This document shows, in pieces, positions 1-6,505 of a DNA stretch of 10,159 nt. Origin of the DNA: Armatimonadota bacterium (GTDB lineage: Bacteria; Armatimonadota; Armatimonadia; Armatimonadales; Armatimonadaceae); assembly GCA_014381035.1 (NCBI GenBank), contig JACMIS010000841.1, positions 1 through 10,159 on the forward strand. The letters run 5' to 3'. The notes under the pieces are model-generated. The model made no database searches. It worked only from the letters and a program-made list of their open reading frames with translations, and was not told the DNA's origin. Position 1 is the stretch's first letter. Every line of letters begins with the position of its first letter. Position numbers and translations under genes: made by a program.

Positions 1-723
1 ACGAAAGGCATAGATTGGGCGCACTTAGGTTTCGTGCTCCTGCAAGCGGTCGGTTTCGTAGTCATCGTCGCGCTGGTCGGCACACGCATCATCCAAAAGC
101 GGTCCTCGGTTCTGGACGCGCCGATCAACCCGTTGTCGCCGCTCACCATGTCGCTTGCCGGTTGCCTCGGGCTTGCGGCACTGTCGGCGCGGATCGGGCT
201 TGCCGCGATCATCGGCGCGTTCCTCGCCGGAATGGTGGTCGCCGAGTCGGAGCAACGGCACGCGCTGGAAAAGCAGATGCAGCCGCTTCTCGCCTTTCTG
301 ACGCCGTTCTTCTTCGTGGTCACGGGAATGAACGTTTCCCTGTCCGCGCTGTCCGGTTGGCAGACCTTGCTCTCGCTCGCGATCATTACCGTGCTCGCCA
401 CGGCGGGCAAATGGATCGGGTGCGGATTCGCGGCGCGGTCACTCGGGGCGCGGTCTGCCGCGATCATCGGAGTCGGCATGGTACCACGGGGCGAAGTAGG
501 CATCATCGTCGCGAGTCTGGGGCGAGGAGCGGGCATTTTCAACGACACGATCTACGCATTGATCGTGGCAATGTCGCTCCTGACCTCGATCATCGCCCCG
601 CCAATCCTCACGCACCTCCTGAAAAATGCCCCGCCCCCCGAAGGCGCGGAAGCCGAAACTGTCGGACCAGACGACGAAGATGTTTCGCTTTTGTATGACG
701 TCGAGGAGACAGGGCACTCTTAA
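1..723 (+). CDS. Cation:proton antiporter, CPA2/Kef type (5' truncated by window edge)
   Basis: The reading frame is open from base 1 and ends at TAA 721-723, giving the last 240 residues of a polytopic membrane protein. Hydrophobic helices alternate with short loops. The stretch IGAFLAGMVVAES (fragment residues about 70-82) and GVGMVPRGEVGII (about 157-169) match the Na+/H+ exchanger fold of the CPA2 family (Kef, NapA/GerN-like), in which such segments line the ion path. The product should exchange Na+ or K+ for protons across the inner membrane. After the last helix comes only a short acidic tail of about 30 residues (DDEDVSLLYDVEE), with no TrkA-N/RCK nucleotide-binding domain, so a full Kef channel-type regulation is unlikely unless the missing N-terminus holds surprises. 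The N-terminal half, including any ion-binding Asp pair, lies outside the window, so ion specificity cannot be read. The gene is convergent with the next one and followed by a strong inverted repeat. Confidence 0.9.
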   Translation, partial: TKGIDWAHLGFVLLQAVGFVVIVALVGTRIIQKRSSVLDAPINPLSPLTMSLAGCLGLAALSARIGLAAIIGAFLAGMVVAESEQRHALEKQMQPLLAFLTPFFFVVTGMNVSLSALSGWQTLLSLAIITVLATAGKWIGCGFAARSLGARSAAIIGVGMVPRGEVGIIVASLGRGAGIFNDTIYALIVAMSLLTSIIAPPILTHLLKNAPPPEGAEAETVGPDDEDVSLLYDVEETGHS

Positions 724-779
724 GCTCTCTCACCCCTGCCCCTCTTTCATTCCGATGTGAGGGGCAGGGGTGAGAGAGC
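724..779. terminator. Perfect 21-bp inverted repeat between convergent genes
   Basis: Arms 724-744 and 759-779 are exact reverse complements, with a 14-nt loop (745-758). The arm begins GCTCTCTCACC and ends GCCCCTC. It starts one base after the antiporter stop codon and ends 5 bp before the stop of the convergent oxidoreductase gene, so a bidirectional terminator role is natural. The stem is unusually long and there is no T-run on either side, so it is not a classic intrinsic terminator. A dispersed palindromic (REP/MITE-like) element is the alternative. Confidence 0.7.
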
Positions 780-784
780 AGGGC

Positions 785-1978
785 TCAGGAAACTTTCACG
801 GATTTTCCTTCTCGCGCCGACCGGTAGATCGCCTCGATATAGCGAACGTCGCGTAACCCTTCCTCGCCGGGGGTCTTCGGGGTTTTGCCGGTGCGAACGC
901 ATTCCGCGAAGTGGTCCAGTTGAAGCGCGAACTGGTTTTTTTCCGGGATCAGGATCTTCTGCTCTATCGGGGTCTCGCCGCCCGGTTCCTTGCGCGATAC
1001 GGAAAGGTTGTGGCGGTAGTAGTCGGAAAGAGGGTCGAGTGTCAGGCTCGCCTCCGTGCCGAACACCTGTCCGCGCTTTACCTCGCTCCAGTCATACGAC
1101 GATATACAGTTCGCGAGTATCCCGCTCGGGAACCGCAGGGTGAAATGCACCGTCGCCTCGACTTCCTGGAAACGCGGGTCGTTTTTCGGCGACGAAATCG
1201 TCGCCCAGATTTCGGCGGGTTCTTCGCCGGTCAGGTATCGCGCCGCGTTCAGCGAATAAATGCCGATATCGGGGAGCGATCCACCGCCGGAGAGGGCCTT
1301 TTTAAGCCGCCACTGGTCGCGTTTTTCGGCGGGGTTCGCCGTGCGCCCGTGCTCGGAGGTGAGCGACACGATCCGCCCCAACTTCCCGGTGCGGCACATT
1401 TCTATAGCCCGCAAATTGTAGGGTTCGTACTGGGCACGGTAGCCGATCATCAGAATCTTGTTGGCGTCCGCGCACGCTTTGATCATCGCCTCGGCGTCCT
1501 TCGGGTTCGTCGCCATCGGTTTTTCGCACAGGACATGTTTACCCGCCTTCGCGGCGGCTTCGGTATGTTCCCGGTGTAGCGCGTTCGGCGTAATCACATA
1601 CACGGCGTCAATATCTGGCCGTTGCGCGAGTTGCGCCATCTGATCGTAGGTGAAAACATTCTGCGCCGAAACGCCGTGCTTTTCGGCGAACGTCCGCCCC
1701 TTTGCGACGTCCCCGGTGACGAATCCGGCGAGGCGGCACATCCGGGTTTCGGCGAACGATGGGATGATCTGCTCCGAAGCGTACGCGCCGATGCCGACAA
1801 TCGCGATACCGACCCGCTGATTCGGCGGAAGTGGTTCGCCCTCGTCCGGTTTGGAGCCCGCACGTGGTTGCACGGGCTTTGGCTCCTGGGCGTTGGCGTT
1901 AGCAAGCAAGGTCGCCCCAGCGATAGTTCCCGCACTCGCGGCAAAGAGTGCGCGGCGGGTAAGGGTCTCAGTATACAT
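785..1978 (-). CDS. Tat-exported Gfo/Idh/MocA oxidoreductase, glucose-fructose oxidoreductase-like
   Basis: A protein of 397 aa. Residues 1-31 form a twin-arginine signal (LTRRALFAASAG, then a hydrophobic stretch ending ANANA), so it should be exported folded, probably with its nucleotide bound. Residues 55-75 are the Rossmann beta-alpha-beta (VGIAIVGIGAYASEQIIPSF). CEKPMATN (151-158) carries the family Lys153, and LPDIGIYSLNAARY (235-248) carries Asp237 and Tyr241, the positions used for substrate binding and proton transfer in this family. The whole C-terminal beta-sheet half matches glucose-fructose oxidoreductase (GFOR) of Zymomonas closely in motif order, including a C-terminal PGEEGLRDVRYIEAIYRSA. 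Family knowledge suggests NADP(H)-dependent oxidation and reduction of sugars in the periplasm; the substrate here is not provable. The start is ATG 1978-1976, with GAAGGA upstream at a longish spacing of about 14 nt. It is probably last in an operon with the TPR gene (58-bp gap). Confidence 0.9.
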   Translation of the reverse strand: MYTETLTRRALFAASAGTIAGATLLANANAQEPKPVQPRAGSKPDEGEPLPPNQRVGIAIVGIGAYASEQIIPSFAETRMCRLAGFVTGDVAKGRTFAEKHGVSAQNVFTYDQMAQLAQRPDIDAVYVITPNALHREHTEAAAKAGKHVLCEKPMATNPKDAEAMIKACADANKILMIGYRAQYEPYNLRAIEMCRTGKLGRIVSLTSEHGRTANPAEKRDQWRLKKALSGGGSLPDIGIYSLNAARYLTGEEPAEIWATISSPKNDPRFQEVEATVHFTLRFPSGILANCISSYDWSEVKRGQVFGTEASLTLDPLSDYYRHNLSVSRKEPGGETPIEQKILIPEKNQFALQLDHFAECVRTGKTPKTPGEEGLRDVRYIEAIYRSAREGKSVKVS

Positions 1979-1979
1979 A

Positions 1980-2038
1980 AAAACGGGTGAGTTCCTTCTA
2001 AGCAGGGACTACCCTGCCGGGAAAGGGTTACCCGTTTT
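1980..2038 (-). promoter_or_regulatory. Nested inverted repeats in the gap between TPR gene and oxidoreductase
   Basis: Read on the minus strand, an outer stem AAAACGGGT (2038-2030) pairs with ACCCGTTTT (1988-1980), and inside it GCAGGG (2017-2012) pairs with CCCTGC (2007-2002) around a TAGT loop. The left outer arm begins inside the TPR stop codon. The right outer arm ends one or two bases before the ATG of the oxidoreductase, followed by a short T-run. The SD-like GAAGGA lies unpaired between the two stems. It could be an attenuator, a weak terminator, or a device that makes translation of the oxidoreductase depend on translation of the TPR gene. The pairing is seen; the function is inferred. 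Confidence 0.4.
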
Positions 2039-3320
2039 ACGAGGCGTCTGAATCCGCGTCGGCGTCTGGTGAATCCGCCGGGAGTCCTGATAGTTCGGCT
2101 CGCGCCTTCTGAGTGAACACGGCTTCCTCGAAACCGGCGGCGATCACCTGTTCGTACTGTACGCGGGCATCGGCGACACGCCCCATCTGCGCGTAACTGG
2201 CGGCAAGCGAAACGCGGTACTCAGCTTTTGCGAGTGGAGTGTGTGCACTGTTTTGCACCAGACTTTCCCATCGTTCGGCGGCGCGGGGATAGTCTTGCAT
2301 GGCGGATTCGGCACGGGCGAGCGTGTGGGAGACCGTGTGGCGAGTGGTCTCGTCGCGGATCGGGGCGGACTCGGCTTGCGTCATCTGCGACTTCGCGGCG
2401 TCCCTATCGCCCCGCACCGCAGAGAGCCACGCCCCCACTGCGTGGCGCAAAGCGCGTGTCGTAGGGGATGCCGCCACCGGCAAACGCGACCACAACTCAC
2501 TCGCGGCTTCTGTCTGCCCGGCTTCCAGATACAACTCTACACCGGGTAGGACAGTAATCGCGTCATAGTCCTGGAAACTTTCATGTATCCTGGCATCGAC
2601 TACTGTGTTGGACGTAGAACGCGACAGGATTTTGTCGGTAAGTTCCGCCCATTCTTGCGCATGACGGACATACTCGGCGATGGCTTCGTCATACCGACCG
2701 AGATAGCGAAAAATAGTCGACCGTTGCGCCGTGAATATGAGCGGTGTCCGGTAGAGATCGGGCGTGGACGACTGATCGAGCAGGGCGAGTGCCTGCGCAA
2801 ATCGTCCTTGCCCGGTCAGAATCCCGGCTTGCGCACTTCGGGTAGAAGCACCATCCTCGTCCGAAAGAGTGAACCGCTCTTTACGCCGGGTTCGGTCAGG
2901 GACAATGGCGAGTGCTTCGGTTTCGGCGGCTTCGGCTTCTCCGGTTCTGTTTTGTTTGCGGAGCAGTGTCGCCAGTTGCGCCAGAGCGTGGACACGTTCC
3001 GACGACGAAAAGCGGGCATCGGACGCGTCGCGTAGCCAATCTAGCGCGGCGGTCTGGTTTCCGATCTTCGCCGCACGTTCCGACAATGCCCGGAGTTGCA
3101 GATAGTGGAATTTGCCGATCCACAGACGCAGAAGCGGTATATCGGTGAAATAGTAAACGGCGCGGGAAAAGCGATACGACTGATGGTACTTGCCCCGCGC
3201 TTCGAGATGCTCCGCATAGGTGGTGCTGAGGAAAAACAGGAGGAACGGTCCCGCGACGAACAGCCCCGCAATCAGACCGAACTGTACCAAAGATCCGAAG
3301 AATGCTTGAACGCTCATCAT
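2037..3320 (-). CDS. Membrane-anchored TPR-repeat protein of unknown function
   Basis: A protein of 427 aa. One N-terminal transmembrane helix (about residues 8-32, FGSLVQFGLIAGLFVAGPFLLFF) is followed by an alpha-helical solenoid. TPR-like helix pairs are visible around 110-140 (HALAQLATLLRKQNRTGEAE), 163-185 (AGILTGQGRFAQALALL), 200-222 (RYLGRYDEAIAEYVRHA) and 367-393 (SLAASYAQMGRVADARVQYE). The C-terminus is a short Asp/Ser-rich tail. Such proteins usually act as scaffolds; no catalytic motif is seen. The start was chosen at ATG 3320-3318 because GGGAGG lies 9 nt upstream (a second ATG follows at once). An open frame continues back to a GTG at 3380 inside the preceding gene, but it lacks an SD and would add a charged 20-residue leader before the membrane helix. 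It lies 31 bp after the YceI/hydrolase fusion, so the two are likely co-transcribed. Confidence 0.85.
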   Translation of the reverse strand: MMSVQAFFGSLVQFGLIAGLFVAGPFLLFFLSTTYAEHLEARGKYHQSYRFSRAVYYFTDIPLLRLWIGKFHYLQLRALSERAAKIGNQTAALDWLRDASDARFSSSERVHALAQLATLLRKQNRTGEAEAAETEALAIVPDRTRRKERFTLSDEDGASTRSAQAGILTGQGRFAQALALLDQSSTPDLYRTPLIFTAQRSTIFRYLGRYDEAIAEYVRHAQEWAELTDKILSRSTSNTVVDARIHESFQDYDAITVLPGVELYLEAGQTEAASELWSRLPVAASPTTRALRHAVGAWLSAVRGDRDAAKSQMTQAESAPIRDETTRHTVSHTLARAESAMQDYPRAAERWESLVQNSAHTPLAKAEYRVSLAASYAQMGRVADARVQYEQVIAAGFEEAVFTQKARAELSGLPADSPDADADSDAS

Positions 3321-3351
3321 TGCCCCCTGCCTCCCTTTACTGCCAAACCGG

Positions 3352-5109
3352 CTACGGCGTTCCCTCGGTTGCGTAGCCACGGAAACCCTCGGAACGCGCC
3401 ACGCTGTCGCGGATCTCGTTCGTCAGTCGCCAGCACAGGTTGCCGTTGGTGAAAACGATAACGGCGTTCCCTTGTTCCGGGTCGGCGTCGAGGTGGCAGA
3501 AATACCCCTCGGTGTTGCCGCCCCGGTAGAGATAGGGGATGCCCTGCCGCGTGTCGATCCCGAATCCGATAGCCTGCGGTGATTTTTTCGCCTCGGGTAT
3601 CGGCACGACGAGCAGTTTCGCCGTCTCCGGTTTCAAGTAGGTTCCGCCTTTTCCGGCGGCATCGCGCAGAAGTTCCGCAAGCCCGCCCGCGAAATCCGAC
3701 GGTGTTGTCCATAAGCCGGACGCCGCCAGTTCGGGGTATTCGCGCCAACCGCCGGAAAGCGGCTCGCCCCCTTCGGTGTGTCCGACCGCTGCGACGTCGC
3801 GCGAGGGGACGATAAACGAACTGTTTTTCATCCCGAGCGGCGCGAGAACCAGGTCGCGCATTACATCGTCGAACGGTCGCTTGGTCAGGTCTTCGGCGAT
3901 CTGCTGGAGTACGGCGTAGTTTTCCATCGCCATGTCGAACGTGGTTCCCGGCGCGGCGGTGAGGGTGGCGGGCGGCGTTTGCGCGGGCTTCGCGCCGGTC
4001 AGAACGTCGGTGATGCTGGGGATCAACCCGCCTGGTGCGTATCCCTCGTATTTGTCGTAATTGAATCCGCTCCGGTGCATGAGCAGGTCGCGCACCGTGA
4101 TCGGGCGTGCCGGATCAAGCAGGGGACTCGCCGGGACTTTCCACGAGCGGAGCAGACTATTTATCGGGGCGTCGAGCACGATCTCTCCCTTCTCGGACGC
4201 CTTCAATGTCGCGGCGGCGACCAGTATCTGCCCCATCGCGCCCGCCATGTAGCGCGTGTCCTCGCTGACCGGCTTGCCTTGCCTCGCTTCGCCGTAATGT
4301 CCCACCCACGCGACCTGAAAGTTTTTGATCACGGCGACACTCGCGCCGGGTACATGATGAAACGCCATCCGTTCGGCCAGGGAATACGTTTTGCCCAGAA
4401 GGGCTATCGGGATGTTCGACGGTGCGGGCGTTGCCACCACCGTCTTTTCCGACTCTTTATTCGCGGGAGGCGTGTCCGTCGCACGATTCTTCTCGGTGCC
4501 GACAATCGCGACCCGAATCCCGATCTCCTCCGCGACTTCGTTATTCGGAACGCCCTTCGCGATGCCGAAGTCCGCACGCCGAATCACGAAGTTACAGCGG
4601 ACCACCAGAAGGTCGCCGTCGAAATCCGGGTACCGCTGTTTCGCGACGCCGGGAAGATGCGAAACGCTGATCGGTACGGTCAGCGATTTGGTCACGCCGT
4701 GGCACGTGAAATCAATCGCGACGGTTCCGGTGTAAACGCCGGGGCTGACGGTTTTGATGGTTTGTATCTTCTTGAGTTCGCAAACAACCTGCGGAAACTT
4801 TTTCTCCTCCAGTGCATAGAATCGCGCCGTTTGCGTATAGCCCGGATGCGAGAATTTGACGCTGGAAACGTCGGCAATGATCTTGCCGGTAGTCGCCTCC
4901 GGGCGTGTCGGGTCGAACCGTGCCGTGCCGGAAATGCCGTCGGCATATCCGACGACCGGTTCCCACGGGGCGTCAATGGACAGCGAAACGGCGTTCATCT
5001 CTTTCGGATCTTTGAAATCGAACAGTTTCGGTGCCGAATGGGCGACGCGAGATAATGTCGCGGAACAAAGCAGGGCGGCTATGCCGCCGATCAACAACGA
5101 ACGAGTCAT
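3352..5109 (-). CDS. Exported YceI domain fused to a beta-lactamase-fold domain lacking catalytic residues
   Basis: A protein of 585 aa. Residues 1-26 are a Sec signal peptide (MTRSLLIGGIAALLCSATLS, ending AHSA). Residues 30-205 are a YceI-like lipocalin fold (GYADGISGTARFDP, then FTCHGVTKSLTVP, then RADFGIAKGVPNNEVAEEIGI), a family known to bind isoprenoid-type lipids in the periplasm. A Pro/Lys/Glu linker (206-235) leads to a class C beta-lactamase/esterase (PF00144-like) domain, 238-575, with the family landmarks VPGASVAVI, DAPIN, TVRDLLMHRSGF and VLAPLGM. The usual SxxK position reads AMGQ (291-294), the YxG/N position reads MAM (393-395) before ENYAVLQQ, and HGG reads RGG (529-531). The nucleophile Ser, its Lys and the Tyr are therefore missing, and hydrolysis is unlikely. 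ATG 5109 has AAGGA 10 nt upstream; a TTG at 5136 is possible but less likely. The downstream neighbour is a membrane TPR protein. Confidence 0.88.
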   Translation of the reverse strand: MTRSLLIGGIAALLCSATLSRVAHSAPKLFDFKDPKEMNAVSLSIDAPWEPVVGYADGISGTARFDPTRPEATTGKIIADVSSVKFSHPGYTQTARFYALEEKKFPQVVCELKKIQTIKTVSPGVYTGTVAIDFTCHGVTKSLTVPISVSHLPGVAKQRYPDFDGDLLVVRCNFVIRRADFGIAKGVPNNEVAEEIGIRVAIVGTEKNRATDTPPANKESEKTVVATPAPSNIPIALLGKTYSLAERMAFHHVPGASVAVIKNFQVAWVGHYGEARQGKPVSEDTRYMAGAMGQILVAAATLKASEKGEIVLDAPINSLLRSWKVPASPLLDPARPITVRDLLMHRSGFNYDKYEGYAPGGLIPSITDVLTGAKPAQTPPATLTAAPGTTFDMAMENYAVLQQIAEDLTKRPFDDVMRDLVLAPLGMKNSSFIVPSRDVAAVGHTEGGEPLSGGWREYPELAASGLWTTPSDFAGGLAELLRDAAGKGGTYLKPETAKLLVVPIPEAKKSPQAIGFGIDTRQGIPYLYRGGNTEGYFCHLDADPEQGNAVIVFTNGNLCWRLTNEIRDSVARSEGFRGYATEGTP

Positions 5110-5148
5110 ACGATAGGGTTCCTTTTCCCGAAACAAGAGTGACTAACA

Positions 5149-5193
5149 AAAAATCCCGCTTGTCAGGAGCGGTTCCGGGCAAGCGGGATTTTT
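5149..5193 (-). terminator. Intrinsic terminator, probably bidirectional
   Basis: Arms 5149-5162 and 5180-5193 pair perfectly (14 bp, AAAAATCCCGCTTG with CAAGCGGGATTTTT), with a 17-nt loop. Read on the minus strand, the hairpin follows the sigma-factor stop codon and ends in a run of six T, the standard Rho-independent form. The plus strand also ends in a T-run. It should separate the sigma gene from the YceI-fusion operon, whose promoter must then lie in about 5110-5150 or overlap the hairpin. Confidence 0.85.
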
Positions 5194-5213
5194 CGTCCTG
5201 CGCAGGACGAAAA
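5190..5213. repeat. 24-bp perfect palindrome sharing its T-run with the terminator
   Basis: Positions 5190-5201 (TTTTCGTCCTGC) are the exact reverse complement of 5202-5213, with no spacer. The first four bases are also the end of the terminator arm 5180-5193, so the two hairpins cannot both form fully in one transcript. It lies 7 bp beyond the sigma-factor stop. It may be a second terminator stem or RNA-end stabiliser, or a dimeric regulator's operator for the YceI-fusion operon. Confidence 0.6.
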
Positions 5214-5220
5214 CACATTG

Positions 5221-6399
5221 CTACATCGTCGTCTCTACACGCAAACAACGCATGGTAGCCGTGTCAAAGACCATCTCTAAGCGGGCGGCGGTCGCGCGGT
5301 CGGCGAACGACGTTAAAGTCGCGGGGCGATTCTCACAAACGATGCTCTGGGACGCCTGATTGCGCATGCGCGGGAAACGCCGCCAGAACGATTGCGCCTC
5401 CTCCGAATGGTACAGCAGCCCGGTCGGATGAATATAGAACGTGACCGCGCGGCACGCATCACACCAGACGCCCATCCCCGGCGATCCGGGCACGTCACTG
5501 ATCCCCGCTTCGGCGGGGCGGGCACAGCGCGGGCAGGAGGCGGCACGGTCCCGTAACGCGTCCGCCAGATAATCCTGCCACCAGCGATTGATCCGGTTCA
5601 AGCCGGCGCGAAACCCCTGGACTCCGGCGAGCACCGCCCCGGCGTCCATCGGCGCGGCGTGGCTCGTCATCCCGTCCAGCATTCCGGGGCAGGCGGGACA
5701 ACGCAGAACGAAGTCCGGTTCCTGTCCCGTCGCCGGGTTTGACCCGACGAAACGTCCCTGCAACCGCTCCCGCCCGCACCGGCAACAAAACAGCGTCGTT
5801 TCGCGCCATCCCTGTGCGGCTTCCGCCGACAGCAAGCCGTGCGCAGACGCCTCCGTACGGAGCGTCGTCTCCAGCACTTTGCGCAAGGCATCCCGCCCCC
5901 GATGGATGCGCACCGTCGCCGCGTTCTCCGAGATGCCCCACCGCTCGCCGATCTCGCGGAGCGGTATTTCCTCGACATAGCGGGCAAGAAGTAGCTGCCG
6001 AACCGGCTCTTTCAGGGCGGATAGTGCGTGCTCGATCAACTGCTCGCGCTCGCCCAGCAACAGGGATTCCAGCGGGTCCGGTGCGGAAACGTCCGGCAGG
6101 GCAAGTGGTTCCGCACCGTCGGCAGCATCCAGAGAAGCGAATCGGCTTTCTTCTCTTCCGTGCCTTGACTGCCATACCAGGCAAAGTCGCCGTGCGACCC
6201 CGAAAAGATACGACGACCATTCGCGCGGCGCGGTACCGTTGCGGCTTGCGCGGCGCAAACCGATCAGGATCGTCTCCTGCGCCAGATCCTCGGCGACGGT
6301 CGCATTCCCCGTAAAACGAAAACACACCCGTTGCAATCGCTGTCGTTCGTGCGTTGGATCGAATGCCATGGAGGGGGCTTCATTAACTACTGTGGGCAC
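5221..6399 (-). CDS. ECF-type RNA polymerase sigma factor with two C-terminal zinc ribbons
   Basis: A protein of 392 aa, about twice the length of a plain ECF sigma. Residues 14-78 are region 2 (RVCFRFTGNATVAEDLAQET, then SSYLFGVARRLCL), and 116-178 are region 4 (LSALKEPVRQLLLARYVEEI, then a helix-turn-helix LREIGERWGISENAATVRIH), directing RNA polymerase to its promoters. The extension 200-392 holds two CxxC...CxxC sets, C205/C208/C234/C237 and C289/C292/C313/C316, each spaced like a zinc ribbon, then a segment with an aromatic HSEEAQSFWRRFPRMR and a mixed alpha/beta end. The tail could be a built-in metal or redox sensor replacing a separate anti-sigma; none is seen next to the gene. The start is uncertain: GTG 6399 (weak AAGG upstream) or ATG 6369, which still leaves region 2 intact. 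The AT-rich divergent promoter region lies upstream. Confidence 0.87.
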   Translation of the reverse strand: MPTVVNEAPSMAFDPTHERQRLQRVCFRFTGNATVAEDLAQETILIGLRRASRNGTAPREWSSYLFGVARRLCLVWQSRHGREESRFASLDAADGAEPLALPDVSAPDPLESLLLGEREQLIEHALSALKEPVRQLLLARYVEEIPLREIGERWGISENAATVRIHRGRDALRKVLETTLRTEASAHGLLSAEAAQGWRETTLFCCRCGRERLQGRFVGSNPATGQEPDFVLRCPACPGMLDGMTSHAAPMDAGAVLAGVQGFRAGLNRINRWWQDYLADALRDRAASCPRCARPAEAGISDVPGSPGMGVWCDACRAVTFYIHPTGLLYHSEEAQSFWRRFPRMRNQASQSIVCENRPATLTSFADRATAARLEMVFDTATMRCLRVETTM

Positions 6400-6505
6400 G
6401 GAGCATAAACCTTACCTGTTTTTTCGATGCGAGGAAAATTATTTTCAACCGGGGCGGGCAGTACTCAATGCCGCCCGACTATTTTCGCCGCGATACAATC
6501 CGTCC
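6400..6505. promoter_or_regulatory. Divergent promoter region between sigma factor and Pr6Pr genes
   Basis: These 106 bp are locally A/T-rich and hold an odd palindrome GAAAATTATTTTC (6434-6446), suited to promoter melting or regulator binding. On the plus strand TACAAT (6494-6499) is a good -10 box, six bases before the ATG at 6506, with no convincing -35. On the minus strand AATAAT within 6439-6444 is a possible -10 for the sigma gene. These are seen by eye only. Confidence 0.4.

Noticed and set aside
15..698. Alternative plus frame over the antiporter
   Set aside because: Arg/His-rich; the frame ending at 723 carries the conserved antiporter motifs.
3321..3380. GTG start extending the TPR protein upstream into the preceding gene
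   Set aside because: No SD at the GTG; GGGAGG precedes ATG 3320, and the extension would place a charged stretch before the membrane helix.
3778..5055. Long plus-strand open frame (425 codons) antisense to the YceI-fusion gene
   Set aside because: Arg/His/Asp-rich composition with no domain or signal, lying entirely opposite a gene with clear homology motifs; a GC-driven shadow frame.
3352..5109. Call as an active class C beta-lactamase conferring resistance
   Set aside because: The SxxK, Tyr and third-motif residues are absent, and the YceI fusion is not typical of resistance enzymes.
5739..6314. Plus-strand frame and the 5495-6325 minus frame inside the sigma gene
   Set aside because: Both are Arg/Pro-rich shadows of the sigma-factor reading frame, without recognisable motifs.
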